Origin: CAVTLG01 sp963735495
GTDB taxonomy: Bacteria; Chloroflexota; Ktedonobacteria; Ktedonobacterales; Ktedonobacteraceae
Assembly (NCBI GenBank): GCA_963735495.1
Contig: CAVTLG010000002.1
Coordinates: forward strand, 1,674,001 to 1,738,000
Length of the DNA: 64,000 bases
Reading direction: 5' to 3'
Below are positions 42,457 through 51,674 of this stretch, one piece after another. Every line of letters starts with the position of its first letter. Position 1 is the first letter of the stretch. The notes below the pieces were generated by a model. That model saw nothing but the letters and a program-made list of their open reading frames with translations. It was not told the DNA's origin and did not search any database. A program made the translations under genes and the position numbers.

Positions 42457-43356
42457 ATGCCATTCACTGCTCATGATTTGAGGTATCAGGCTGAAGAAAG
42501 CTACCCTTTACTGTATGCCTATCTCCATCGTAATGCACAGCGCTATCTGGGCGCGTTGAAGTACGATGCTTTTGAAGTCGATACGGTCATTGGCCACGTG
42601 GTTGAACAGCTGGTGCGCCTCGGTCTTCTCGGTGGGGGGGACCTCACACCTCATAGCGCGCTGGATCGCTTGACTGATGCACAGTTCTATACGTTTTTGA
42701 GCCGTAGCGTCAGAAATAAGGCCATTGATCGTTTGCGCAAACGTCGTTTGCAAGTCAGTTCATCCGCTGAGTTTGAAGCGCTGAGTGATGAGAATGGGGA
42801 TGCTGATCCTTTGCATGACGCTGTCTCCTCGCTGTGGGGAACGACGCCGTTTGCTACGCCCGAAGAAATTGCGCTCCATCTTGTTTCGCAACGCGAATTG
42901 CGCAACGTGCTGAAGCATTGTATCCTGGTTCTGAGTGTTGCCCCTTATCAATTGCAGGCCGTTATGCAAGAACTGCAAGAAATTGGGGCTGATGAACTCC
43001 TGCAAGCCATCTCTGAAGAATTGCAGCTCTCGCTGTCTCCTGAGCTGAATCCCCATATGAGTCAACATAAAGATCATGCACATAAGAAGTTGCGCAGTTG
43101 TTTGCAGCAGCAGAGTTCGAATTTGACAGTCACGATAGCTTTACGTCTGACAATGTATACGCAACGTTCTTTGGCCACACAGAACTATGCGGTCACTTTG
43201 CAAACTCTGGCACAGCACGATCTCTCTGAGGATGATGTGCGCAAAGGTCTGCATGCACTGGTAACTGAGGGCTTGCTTGACTGGCAAGGCGAGGAGGTTG
43301 TTTCCCTCTCGGCGGTCCAGTTGAAGCGTTTGTCGCGCTTCTATAAAGAGGAGTAG
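42457..43356 (+). CDS. Divergent sigma-70-like protein
   Basis: Protein of about 299 residues without a clear database-style match by eye. Residues about 75-105 (AQFYTFLSRSVRNKAIDRLR, then KRRL) look like the end of sigma region 2 (2.3-2.4), where RNKAIDRLRKRR is typical. Earlier residues (YPLLYAYLHRNAQRYLGALK) could be region 2.1-2.2. The rest is helical, and the C-terminus LHALVTEGLLDWQGEEVVSL resembles a winged helix. ATG 42457 has GGAGGG 11 bases ahead. The next gene, 27 bases on, carries an HxxxCxxC motif as in zinc anti-sigma factors, which supports a sigma/anti-sigma pair. This is an inference from context and short motifs. Confidence 0.6.
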   Translation: MPFTAHDLRYQAEESYPLLYAYLHRNAQRYLGALKYDAFEVDTVIGHVVEQLVRLGLLGGGDLTPHSALDRLTDAQFYTFLSRSVRNKAIDRLRKRRLQVSSSAEFEALSDENGDADPLHDAVSSLWGTTPFATPEEIALHLVSQRELRNVLKHCILVLSVAPYQLQAVMQELQEIGADELLQAISEELQLSLSPELNPHMSQHKDHAHKKLRSCLQQQSSNLTVTIALRLTMYTQRSLATQNYAVTLQTLAQHDLSEDDVRKGLHALVTEGLLDWQGEEVVSLSAVQLKRLSRFYKEE

Positions 43357-43382
43357 CTGTACTGATCCTGGAGGAGACAGGT

Positions 43383-44420
43383 ATGAACGATCACACATTA
43401 TCCGCCTCGCGGGGCGACGATACGAAACTCGCACAGTGGTTATTGCAGGTCTTGCAGACACCAGCGCAAGATAATGAGGGGGCTGCTATTGATGCTGGGG
43501 ATGATGCACAATTAGAACTTTTACTGCATAGCGATTATCACTTGCGCTTTTATCAGCGATTGCCAGATTTTATTATGGCCCTCCTTACGGATGGCTTGCC
43601 TGTACCTGTGTCTTCTGTGCCTTTACTCTATCACCTGGCCGGTTGTAGGGAGTGCCATCAGGCTTATCTTGACCTTTATGATGCTATGCGCACTGCGCTT
43701 CAGCCGCAGGGACAGCGCCTTTCGCTAGGCCAGGGCACGCGCACGCTTGCTGCTACGCCTCATCGTATGCTTGCACATCTTTGCCAATCTTTCATCAGCC
43801 AGGCCGAGGCGGTATTGCGCCAGGCACGCCGTGAGCATGCTAATGAAGATGCGGCGGCGCGTTCTCTCTTACAGCTAGCTTTGCGTGTCAGTTCGCATAT
43901 TGGACAGGCGAATGTGCGCCGCGAGGCGTTGCGGGATCTGGTGCGTGTTGCCACGCTTTTCGCTGGTGCTACTGCTCCTGAAGAGGATGATCCCAATGTA
44001 CATGCATATACGCCTGTGTTGACAGGGGCTGGTGGCTTGCGACGCGGCAAAGTTGTGCGCCATGGTGATGCAGGACTTCATCCGCAGCATCAGGAGCTGC
44101 CGGTTATTCATCTCCAGTCGCGTGCATTAGAGGGCAGTATTATGCAGCGTGGAAGCATGCTTGAATTACACTTGCACGATCTGGCAACTGCGTCGCGTGG
44201 ACAATTTGTCTCGATTTCTGTGCTGCTCGGCTCTTTAATTGAGCCTGTACGTTGGATTGGTGGTAATCCTCGTGCTATTCGTAGTGCTGTGCCTGTCGAT
44301 CTGGCTGGAAGCTTGATCACGCCACTGGGCGAAACGGCATTGCAACTGAGTAATCCCGAAGAGCGCAATCTGCTTGAGGCAACGTTTATGCTGCTCGAAG
44401 TCCGTCCGCTGAGCGAGTAG
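43383..44420 (+). CDS. Putative zinc-containing anti-sigma-like protein
   Basis: Unrecognised 345-residue protein. Near residue 85 it has YHLAGCRECHQAYLDLYDAM: His-x3-Cys-x2-Cys, the core of the ZAS anti-sigma fold. A helical stretch (AEAVLRQARREHANEDAAAR) follows, then a proline-poor linker and a C-terminal beta-rich domain (VIHLQSRALEGSIMQRGSML, ELHLHDL). No membrane helix is visible, so it would be a soluble anti-sigma factor. It lies 27 bases after the sigma-like gene, with CTGGAGGAGAC upstream of its ATG. Redox or metal control through the Cys pair is a natural guess but unsupported. Confidence 0.62.
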   Translation: MNDHTLSASRGDDTKLAQWLLQVLQTPAQDNEGAAIDAGDDAQLELLLHSDYHLRFYQRLPDFIMALLTDGLPVPVSSVPLLYHLAGCRECHQAYLDLYDAMRTALQPQGQRLSLGQGTRTLAATPHRMLAHLCQSFISQAEAVLRQARREHANEDAAARSLLQLALRVSSHIGQANVRREALRDLVRVATLFAGATAPEEDDPNVHAYTPVLTGAGGLRRGKVVRHGDAGLHPQHQELPVIHLQSRALEGSIMQRGSMLELHLHDLATASRGQFVSISVLLGSLIEPVRWIGGNPRAIRSAVPVDLAGSLITPLGETALQLSNPEERNLLEATFMLLEVRPLSE

Positions 44421-44427
44421 ATGACCA

Positions 44428-44650
44428 GGTCGCCGCGTGGGGACAAGCCCTTGCTGATCCGCTTGGCCGACTGCGGAGCAGTAGCAGCGAGAGCTGCGTT
44501 GCCAAGCGGAATAAGGACGCGGTTGTCCAGGTGGGGTTCAAGACAGGACGGGCTGCCGCTAGAGACGCAGAGACTTTTTTTCTCGGCCCCACGTCGCAGA
44601 TGGGCCACAAAAAGGTCTTCGCTCGGCCCCTACGCGCGCTTCCATGGTGC
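44428..44650. repeat. Interspersed composite palindromic repeat
   Basis: It contains perfect 9-base arms CCGCTTGGC (44459-44467) and GCCAAGCGG (44501-44509), the GCGGAGCAGTAGC core shared with the 47.3 kb element and intein 2, and the block 44571-44645 shared with 26.8 kb. The start GGGGACAAGCCCTTG shares the GCAAGGGCTTGTC core of the 44-base repeat. It fills the spacer between the anti-sigma-like gene and moaC. Confidence 0.82.
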
Positions 44651-44707
44651 CTGAACCGTTCTATCTATCACCGCATCTGCCCTGGTTGTCAATTTTCTGT
44701 TCGTCTG

Positions 44708-45208
44708 TTACTCTGTGGGCTGAAAGGTCACGGTACCGCTCTTCCCACCGCTTTTCTGGGCGATATATGCCTGCTCCAGGGTAATTGTGTTATCAACACC
44801 TTTGCACATATCATAGATTGTCAGTGCCGCAACCGTCACGGCACACAGAGCCTCGACATCAACGCCTGTCTTATAATTGGTGCGTGTGCGACCTTCGATG
44901 AAGATCAGTCCTTCCTTGCTGTCAAGCGTGAACTGTATATCGATGTGGGTCATCGGTAGCGGATGGCAGAGTGGGATCATTTGTGGCGTTTGCTTGGCTG
45001 CCATAATACCAGCTATTTTGGCTACTTCCAGCACGCTTCCTTTACTGACCTGATTGGTCTCTATGAGACGTACTGTCTCTGCTGCCATGCGTACACGTCC
45101 TCTGGCTAGCGCTGCGCGTACTGTCTCTGGTCGCTCGGTCACGTCTACCATATGTATATTTCCGCTCTCATCCAGGTGTGTGAGCTGTTTGTCCTGTGGA
45201 AAATCCAT
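44708..45208 (-). CDS. moaC: Cyclic pyranopterin monophosphate synthase MoaC
   Basis: Second enzyme of molybdenum cofactor biosynthesis; it turns the MoaA product into cPMP. About 166 residues. Motifs: LTHLDESGNIHMVDVTERPE at the N-terminus, KGSVLEVAKIAGIMAAKQTP, MIPLCHPLPMTHIDI with the catalytic His, TNYKTGVDVEALCAVTVAAL and YDMCKGVDNTITL, and the C-terminal KSGGKSG. ATG 45208 is preferred; ATG 45226 is a possible upstream start. No other moa gene is nearby, but fdhD, which serves molybdo/tungsto-formate dehydrogenases, is at 54.5 kb. Confidence 0.95.
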   Translation of the reverse strand: MDFPQDKQLTHLDESGNIHMVDVTERPETVRAALARGRVRMAAETVRLIETNQVSKGSVLEVAKIAGIMAAKQTPQMIPLCHPLPMTHIDIQFTLDSKEGLIFIEGRTRTNYKTGVDVEALCAVTVAALTIYDMCKGVDNTITLEQAYIAQKSGGKSGTVTFQPTE

Positions 45209-45322
45209 GCTTGTCCGGCCTTTCATGCTCAAATGCTGCTCACATTATACGCCGAACGCTGACAATCAGGTAAACATCTGTTCCCCTGATACTTGCCTGG
45301 TTGTCAATGTTCAGCATATGGC

Positions 45323-46672
45323 TTATTTCTCCAGCTTCTGTCTGCTCTGAAAGGCGCGTCTGAAATAGGTAAATGCTTCACGCTCTTTCCCTGCCTCCTC
45401 CAGCAATTGTGCATAGCGTACTGATTCATCTGCCAGTTCCTGGTGGTTGCCCAATGCTTCAAGTATATCCAGTCCAGCTACGAAATGCTGGCTCCCATCA
45501 TCGTGGTGTTGCTGAGCGTACTCGATACGACCAAGCATGATTAATGCTTCTGCCAGGATGATGGTGTTACCAAATGCTGTGGCTAGCTCTCCCGCCTGCT
45601 TTGCATTCTGCTCTGCGCCTTGCAGCTCGTGTCTGGTGAAGTGCCATTCTGCTTTGCGCGTGTAGATGCTGGCCTGTGTCAGACTATTCTGCTGGACGCT
45701 GGGATTTTGCAGCGCTTCATCAAGATATGCGTGCGCTTTTTGTTGATCTCCTTGCAGTATTGCATGACCAAGGTAGTGATGAAGTTCACTGCCCAGGCGC
45801 TTCATGGTTTCTTGATTATAGACCTGGGCGCTCTTGTATGCATAGAGTATGGCCAGGTTGTGCTCTTTCTCTGTGGCGTAATAGTGGCTCAATCTGGCAT
45901 AAGCCGCCTGTATATCTTGTGTGCTACTCAAGCCTTCGGTAATGGCCAGCGCTTTTGTGAACATCTCCAGGGCATGCTCAAAATTTTCGAGCCGGGTATA
46001 ATGCTGCCCCATTTGAATATATACCTGTAAAGCCAGAAATGGATCGTATGGTTCTGTGTTCTCCAGCAGCTCGATGGTCTGCTGGTGTGCCAGCAGCGCC
46101 TGTGCGTAGTTGCGCATGGCGGCGTAGGTAATGGCGAGCTGATTGAGGATATGCAGGTCGCTATAATGGGCGTTGAGTTCTTTGGCGATCTGTGAGCCTT
46201 CTGTCAGGACGTACTCACTTTCCTGGAACTGCTCCGTCTTATAATAAGCCCAACCTAGCAAGTAACGATGCTGAAGCAGGTGTTGACGTTTCAAACGCTT
46301 TATTGAAATGTTCTCTAGTTGTTCTATTGCTTCTGTGGCTGCTCCTTGCACTATGAGAATATGGATTTCGAGCAGAGCTAATTCTATCTCATCATCATCA
46401 TGCTCGATATGATTCGCTGACGCGCTCAAACGATCTTCTGGCTGTGATCGGTTCGGTAAAAGCTGCGTTGAGGTCAGACCTAACCTGGCGGCGAGAATCT
46501 CTAATGCGCGCAACGAGGGATGGATCTGCCCACGTTCTATGGCTGAGATGTAACTCACTGAGAAATCAGGCGCTGCGAGTTGGCTCTGTGTATAATGTTG
46601 TGCGACGCGTGCTGCCCTCAATTTTTCCCCTACCGATTTGCCGATCTTGCTCGATGGTTGTTCGGGGGACAT
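45323..46672 (-). CDS. XRE helix-turn-helix regulator with TPR repeats
   Basis: Intact paralogue, 449 residues, of the broken gene at 40626. XRE domain (about 10-72): LRAARVAQHYTQSQLAAPDF, SVSYISAIERGQIHPSLRAL. Then ten or so TPR-like helical pairs (LLGWAYYKTEQFQESEYVLT, ALLAHQQTIELLENTEPYDP, HYATEKEHNLAILYAYKSAQ-like). Proteins of this type are regulators of sporulation, competence or secondary metabolism in Gram-positives and Chloroflexota; the ligand here is unknown. Start ATG 46672 has a perfect CAGGAGGT seven bases ahead, so the longer open frame to 46795 is not used. No target gene adjoins it. Confidence 0.9.
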   Translation of the reverse strand: MSPEQPSSKIGKSVGEKLRAARVAQHYTQSQLAAPDFSVSYISAIERGQIHPSLRALEILAARLGLTSTQLLPNRSQPEDRLSASANHIEHDDDEIELALLEIHILIVQGAATEAIEQLENISIKRLKRQHLLQHRYLLGWAYYKTEQFQESEYVLTEGSQIAKELNAHYSDLHILNQLAITYAAMRNYAQALLAHQQTIELLENTEPYDPFLALQVYIQMGQHYTRLENFEHALEMFTKALAITEGLSSTQDIQAAYARLSHYYATEKEHNLAILYAYKSAQVYNQETMKRLGSELHHYLGHAILQGDQQKAHAYLDEALQNPSVQQNSLTQASIYTRKAEWHFTRHELQGAEQNAKQAGELATAFGNTIILAEALIMLGRIEYAQQHHDDGSQHFVAGLDILEALGNHQELADESVRYAQLLEEAGKEREAFTYFRRAFQSRQKLEK

Positions 46673-47218
46673 GTTAACCTCCTGGCTACAATAGTTTTCG
46701 AGAATGTAAGTCAATAAATACACAAAATATTGGTCAAGTATATTGTAAAATATACTGCTGTTTTGTGTCAATACGCTAGTGCAATAAATATTCAAGAGAT
46801 ACTTATAAAGTCTCGCTTGTGTACAAGTAAAGTTTTCTATCTACTCCCTTAGTTACGTTGTAATCACTGCATGCTATAATGATCAGCAAGCTAAGAAAGC
46901 CGAGAATCAGTAGATACATTAAAGCTATCGTGCGAGTTGGCCCCTTCTTGTTAAACATTTGCTATTTGCCCGCACTATACTTTCTGCTAGAGCGAGATGC
47001 ATACATTGGTACTTTTCGTTTGAGGTTTGCATGAGGAATAGTTGTATTCCTCTCCACTAGAGCCGCCCGCTTCTTTCCAGCTTTACTTTCTGCTTGCTTC
47101 TAGGGGATTACTTTTCTTGTGTATTTTTCTCTGCACATACTCTGTGGGTCCTTAGTGTGGAAGGTCAGGGATGCTAATGCCTCATCTAAACTGTTCTCGT
47201 TTAATGGCATCTATTGAA
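46673..47218. other. Spacer upstream of the XRE-TPR gene
   Basis: No gene. A TATAAT-like sequence is at about 46875. Composition is AT-rich in the first half. Nothing else is recognised before the nested palindrome at 47219. Confidence 0.4.
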
Positions 47219-47407
47219 ATGCAGTGGCGAACGCTGCTCGCTCGCAGCTAGTGACCCCACCAGGGTTTGAGCTTTGCGAGCATTCCCTTTGTGGGCGAAG
47301 TTGGGTGGCTCGGCGTTCTTAATTCCGCTTGGCAACGCTCCTGTCGGAGCTACTGCTCCGCAGTCAGCCAAGCGGATCAGCAGGCGGGGTCACTCACGCC
47401 ACTGCAT
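47219..47407. repeat. 189-base nested palindromic element
   Basis: Three or four inverted repeats are nested. The outermost arms are ATGCAGTGGCG (47219-47229) and its complement (47397-47407), then GTGACCCC (47251-47258) and GGGGTCAC (47386-47393). Inside these are ATTCCGCTTGGC (47322-47333) and GCCAAGCGGAT (47367-47377), and an inner GGAGC-TACT-GCTCC hairpin. The inner part matches elements at 44.45 kb and inside dnaB intein 2. Confidence 0.88.
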
Positions 47408-47477
47408 GGCATCAAATTGTCAGGCATCTATTTTATGTCAATGATAAAACTCATCGGGAAGGAATGCTGTTACCATC

Positions 47478-48398
47478 TTGGATAGCTCAAAGCGGACCCT
47501 TGCTGGGCGTTCGCGGATCGATACGCGCGCGACTACTGCGCTGATTGTGACGCTGTTGCTCTGGGCATCGGCCTTTGCCGGTATTCGTGCCGGCCTGAAA
47601 GCCTACTCTCCGGGAGCCCTGGTCCTCCTACGTTTCCTGGTCGCTTCTTTTGCTCTGCTTCTCTACGCGCTGATTGTACGTTTACGTTTGCCTGCGTTGC
47701 GCGATCTGCCGGTTATGTTCTTGCTTGGTCTGATTGGCATTGTTGTCTATCAGGTCGGTCTCAGCGTTGGTGAACAGAGCGTTTCCGCTGGTAGTGCCAG
47801 TTTCCTGGTAGCGTCCGTTCCCTGTTTTACCGCCTTGCTCTCTTTCATCTTCCTGAAAGAGCGTCTCCGCTTCTCAGGCTGGCTTGGTATTATGATCAGC
47901 TTTCTGGGGGTAGCCATTATTTCTTTTGGCGGAGGCGATGGGCTGAGTTTTACACCTGGAGCGCTATTTATCGTATTGGCATCTTTTTCTGAAAGTATTT
48001 ATTTTATTATACAAAAGTATTATATGCAGAAATACAGTGGCATCGAGCTAGCAATCTATACAATATGGACTGCTACCGGCTTTTTGCTGATCTTTACTCC
48101 TGAACTTATGCAGCAACTGCCGGGAGCGGCTCTCTCAGCAACGCTCACCGTGGTCTATCTAGGCATCTTCCCTGCTGCTATTGCCTACACGACCTGGTTC
48201 TATACGCTTTCGCGTATGACCGCCTCTATCACTACCAGCTTTTTGAACCTCTCGCCGCTACTCGCTATTCTGATCTCCTGGATCTGGCTGCGGGAAATAC
48301 CCACCCTTATAGATTTTGTAGGCGGCATCATCGTAATTCTGGGTGTGCTCATGGTCAATACCTGGGGCAAGCAGCCGCCTCTAACTGGCGAAAGATGA
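47478..48398 (+). CDS. EamA/DMT-family transporter
   Basis: Ten-helix drug/metabolite transporter of about 306 residues made of two EamA repeats. Repeat 1 begins ALIVTLLLWASAFAGIRAGL and includes YSPGALVLLRFLVASFALLL and EQSVSAGSASFLVASVPCFT with the ERLRFSGWLGIMIS motif. Repeat 2 includes PGALFIVLASFSESIYFIIQ, YLGIFPAAIAYTTWFYTLSR and LLAILISWIWLREIPTLIDF. Start is TTG 47478, preceded by GGAAGGAATG. Substrate unknown; members export amino acids or nucleobases. The downstream spacer holds the aroC-side palindrome. Confidence 0.9.
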   Translation: MDSSKRTLAGRSRIDTRATTALIVTLLLWASAFAGIRAGLKAYSPGALVLLRFLVASFALLLYALIVRLRLPALRDLPVMFLLGLIGIVVYQVGLSVGEQSVSAGSASFLVASVPCFTALLSFIFLKERLRFSGWLGIMISFLGVAIISFGGGDGLSFTPGALFIVLASFSESIYFIIQKYYMQKYSGIELAIYTIWTATGFLLIFTPELMQQLPGAALSATLTVVYLGIFPAAIAYTTWFYTLSRMTASITTSFLNLSPLLAILISWIWLREIPTLIDFVGGIIVILGVLMVNTWGKQPPLTGER

Positions 48399-48581
48399 AA
48401 ATTTGTTCACCAGAGGTGGCAACGAGAAGAGTGTGAACAAAGCCGAGCAACAGGCTGTGCTCTCTGTTGTATAATCGAGGTGTCTTTGCTGTCTCATCTC
48501 TGCTTGTTTAAATGCAAGTTGTGTGCGCTACCTCTCTATGTCGCGTACAGATGTATGGAATATTGGCTCTCCGTCCATGCG

Positions 48582-48681
48582 GGGGAAATGGGGTAGGGGC
48601 GTCACCTGGCGTGCGCCCCTGGGTGGTCGCAAGGACACGCCCCTACCCCATTTCCCCACGTTTTCCCCGGAAGGATGGAGA
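48582..48681. repeat. Long perfect inverted repeat in the aroC leader
   Basis: The arms 48582-48602 and 48637-48657 are perfectly complementary over 21 bases (left arm begins GGGGAAATGGGG) with a 34-base loop; flanking CTCCGTCC and GGATGGAG partly extend it. It matches the outer element inside dnaB intein 2. It ends 24 bases before the aroC start codon, so it would fold in the aroC mRNA leader. Confidence 0.9.
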
Positions 48682-48704
48682 CCCGGAATATTTAGGAGCT
48701 AGCT

Positions 48705-49868
48705 ATGTTTCGTTTCCTGACCTCGGGCGAGTCTCATGGTCCTTGCCTGACAATGATTGTTGAGGGTTTGCCTGCTGGCCTGACGGTTGAGAAGGCTATT
48801 ATTGATGCTGATCTGCGTCGTCGCCAGGGTGGCTATGGTCGTGGTGGTCGCATGAAGATTGAGAAGGATGCCATTCGTTTTCTGGCTGGTGTCCGTCATG
48901 GCCAGACGCTTGGATCGCCAATTACTATGCAGATCGAGAATCTGGATTGGGTCAATTGGGAAGAGCGTATGAGTGCCGCGCCGATTGAGGCCCCGGTTGA
49001 CGCAGTGACGCGTGTGCGTCCTGGTCATGCTGATTTTACCGGTGCAATGAAATACGGTCATAGTGACGTACGTAATGTTATTGAGCGCTCCAGTTCGCGT
49101 GAAACGGCCTCGCGTGTCGCCGTTGGCGGACTCTGTCGTCAATTTCTGGCGCAATTCGGTATCACTGTGCATAGCCATGTGCTTTCCGTCGTTGATGTTG
49201 GCTATGACACTGTTCGGCCTATGACTCGTGATGCCTATCCCGCTGCTATGTGGGAGGCTGTGGAGGCGTCGCCGATGCGCTGCGCCGATGCCACGCTTAC
49301 CGAGAAGATGATTGCACGTATTTTAGAGGCAAAACAAGCGGGTGATACCTGTGGTGGAGTGTTTGAAGTCGTCGCTTTTGGTGTCCCGCTGGGTTTAGGC
49401 AGCTATAGCCAGTGGGATCGCCGCCTGGGTGCACGTCTGGGTATGGCGATGATGAGCATTCCTTCTGTGAAAGCCATGGAGATTGGTGCGGGCTTCGCGG
49501 CTACGCGCACTACCGGTTCTCATGTCCACGATGTTCTGCGGCACGCCGACGATGGGAGTTGGAGTCATCTCACCAATAACGCAGGTGGCGTCGAGGGCGG
49601 TATCACCGATGGCGAGCCGCTGGTAGTACGTGTTGGGGTCAAGCCTATTCCTACGCTGGCTCATCCTCTACCCTCCGTGGATCTGGCGACCGGCGAGAAT
49701 ATTGATCAGAGCCGCTACGAGCGCAGTGATGTCTGTGTTGTTCCTGCCGCTGGTGTGGTTGGTGAGGCTATGCTAGCTATCGTGTTGACAGAAGCGCTGC
49801 TTGAGAAGTTTGGTGGTGACAGTATAGAGGAGACTTTGCAACATTTTCGGGTCGGACACCTGAAATAG
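48705..49868 (+). CDS. aroC: Chorismate synthase
   Basis: Last step of the shikimate pathway: 5-enolpyruvylshikimate-3-phosphate to chorismate, needing reduced FMN. The chain is 387 residues. Signatures: MFRFLTSGESHGPCLTMIVE at the N-terminus (first His), RRRQGGYGRGGRM, GHADFTGAMKYGHSDVRNVI with ERSSSRET, and near the end PTLAHPLPSVDL and RYERSDVCVVPAAGVVGEA. TAGGAG precedes the ATG. It is not in an aro operon; its leader contains the 21-base inverted repeat. No oddities in the protein. Confidence 0.97.
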   Translation: MFRFLTSGESHGPCLTMIVEGLPAGLTVEKAIIDADLRRRQGGYGRGGRMKIEKDAIRFLAGVRHGQTLGSPITMQIENLDWVNWEERMSAAPIEAPVDAVTRVRPGHADFTGAMKYGHSDVRNVIERSSSRETASRVAVGGLCRQFLAQFGITVHSHVLSVVDVGYDTVRPMTRDAYPAAMWEAVEASPMRCADATLTEKMIARILEAKQAGDTCGGVFEVVAFGVPLGLGSYSQWDRRLGARLGMAMMSIPSVKAMEIGAGFAATRTTGSHVHDVLRHADDGSWSHLTNNAGGVEGGITDGEPLVVRVGVKPIPTLAHPLPSVDLATGENIDQSRYERSDVCVVPAAGVVGEAMLAIVLTEALLEKFGGDSIEETLQHFRVGHLK

Positions 49869-49993
49869 GCATGCTATGCGAAGACTGCTTTCTTGCTATT
49901 AGGGCGTACTGATGATAGTATTGCCAGTATAAATAAGGGCTGTTTCGGTGGATCTGAGCCGGGTCAAATGTTCTGAAAGCAGAGGATGTTTGA

Positions 49994-51634
49994 ATGAATA
50001 TCAGTGCCAACATACGCAACCTCACCGTGCTGTTTATCGTCTTTTTTATCTCTCTCAGCGGAGTATTCGTCTACTGGCAGGTGATCGTAGCGGACACGGT
50101 GGCGGCCAATCCTATCAATCGACGCTCGTGTCTTCCCGATAGTGCGCCACACCGGGGCAATATCTATGATCGCAACGGTGTGCTGTTGGCTAAATCGATT
50201 GCCGATGCCAATGCGCCTTGTGGTTATATCCGTCGTTACACTGATCCCTCTCTGGCGGGCTTGATTGGTTATTATGTCTATGGGACGGAGTTTCCGGTGA
50301 CTGGCATTGAGGCTCAGTATAATGACTATCTCAATGGGGATGTGGGTGCCACGGCGATGAGCAATCTCGTCAATAAGACGCTGCATCAGCCTGTGGTGGG
50401 CAACAACATCTATCTGACTATTGATGAGCGTATTCAGAAGATTGTGGCCAACGATTTTAATACCCCTGTGGTCATCAATAACAAAGATACGTTTCGTACG
50501 GACCGTGGTGCTGTCGTGGTCACTGACCCGAAAACGGGTGAGGTTCTGGCGATGCTGAGTGAGCCCAGCTTTGATCCCAACAAGATGGTGCAGACGCTCT
50601 CCGCTGGTGATCTGTCGTATTACAATCAACTGAATGCTGAGACCGTCGAGCGACCGCTGGTCGAGCGACCGCTCAATTCGCTCTATCCACCGGGTTCAAC
50701 CTACAAAGCGCTGACCCTGCTGGCTGGCTTAGATTCTGGCAAGACGACTCTCAATCAAGAGTTTGACGAGCAGCAAGCGATGGGTCCGATAGTTGTTGGT
50801 GGCGAGACCTTTGGGCCTACCGGCAACAATATTCAGGGCTATACTTTTCGTTTTCCCGTGACGACCGAGTATGGCTTCACCCATTCGGATAACCTCATTT
50901 TTGCCCAGATTGGTGCTGAAACGGGTGCCAGTGCGTGGCTAGATTACAATAAGCGTTTTTACGTAGGTCAGACCATTCCTTTTGATTTGCCTGTCACGCC
51001 AAGTTCGGTGACGCACGGGAATAGTCAAACGCTGAGTCTGAACCAGTTGGCGGAAAATTCCTTTGGGCAGGGTATTGACCAGGTGACACCGTTTCAGATG
51101 TCGCTGATTGACAGTACGATTGCCGATAATGGCACGATGATGAGGCCAACGCTGGTCGCCAAAATCACCGATTCGACCGGCAACGCTGTACAAACCAATA
51201 GTCCAACCATACTGAGAACGCCGATTAGCAGTCAAACGGCGACCGAGGTGCGCCAGGCGATGTATGGTGTATCATTCTGTGGTTCTGGTACTGTGGCGGG
51301 TGTAACGATTAACACATCTCGCTGGAGTATTATTGCCAAAACGGGCACCGCACAGGTAGATAATACCGGGGTCACTCCTGCCGATGGCTGGTTGATGACG
51401 CAAGCTCCTTACACGGTGAATAATCCGGCGCAGTTACCAGTTCTGTCGATAGTGGCCATGAAAGAGAATGGCGGTGGTGGTGGAAATGCTAATGGTCCTA
51501 TGCTCTTGAACATGTATAACGACATCTTCACGCAGATACCCACCTATTCACAGGTGCAGGCTCCTGCTTTGGCAACTGGCGGGCCCACGGGATATTGCTG
51601 CCAGACTAAATTGTTGCAGCTCGGTTGTGCATGA
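49994..51634 (+). CDS. Penicillin-binding protein, class B transpeptidase (copy 1)
   Basis: Monofunctional peptidoglycan transpeptidase of 546 residues, PbpA/FtsI type. One N-terminal membrane helix (about 9-30), a dimerisation region with RGNIYDRNGVLLAKS, then the transpeptidase domain: SxxK as PGSTYKAL (Ser235, Lys238), SxN as THSDNL (Ser298-Asn300), and KTG as IAKTGTAQV (449-451). All three motifs are intact, so it should be active and beta-lactam-binding. The C-terminus ends with a Cys-rich tail (GPTGYCCQTKLLQLGCA). A highly similar copy follows within 400 bases. It would cross-link wall peptides in growth or division. Confidence 0.94.
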   Translation: MNISANIRNLTVLFIVFFISLSGVFVYWQVIVADTVAANPINRRSCLPDSAPHRGNIYDRNGVLLAKSIADANAPCGYIRRYTDPSLAGLIGYYVYGTEFPVTGIEAQYNDYLNGDVGATAMSNLVNKTLHQPVVGNNIYLTIDERIQKIVANDFNTPVVINNKDTFRTDRGAVVVTDPKTGEVLAMLSEPSFDPNKMVQTLSAGDLSYYNQLNAETVERPLVERPLNSLYPPGSTYKALTLLAGLDSGKTTLNQEFDEQQAMGPIVVGGETFGPTGNNIQGYTFRFPVTTEYGFTHSDNLIFAQIGAETGASAWLDYNKRFYVGQTIPFDLPVTPSSVTHGNSQTLSLNQLAENSFGQGIDQVTPFQMSLIDSTIADNGTMMRPTLVAKITDSTGNAVQTNSPTILRTPISSQTATEVRQAMYGVSFCGSGTVAGVTINTSRWSIIAKTGTAQVDNTGVTPADGWLMTQAPYTVNNPAQLPVLSIVAMKENGGGGGNANGPMLLNMYNDIFTQIPTYSQVQAPALATGGPTGYCCQTKLLQLGCA

Positions 51635-51674
51635 TTGCTATACACCGTTCCGTTTCATAAGCGTTTCGTTGAGC

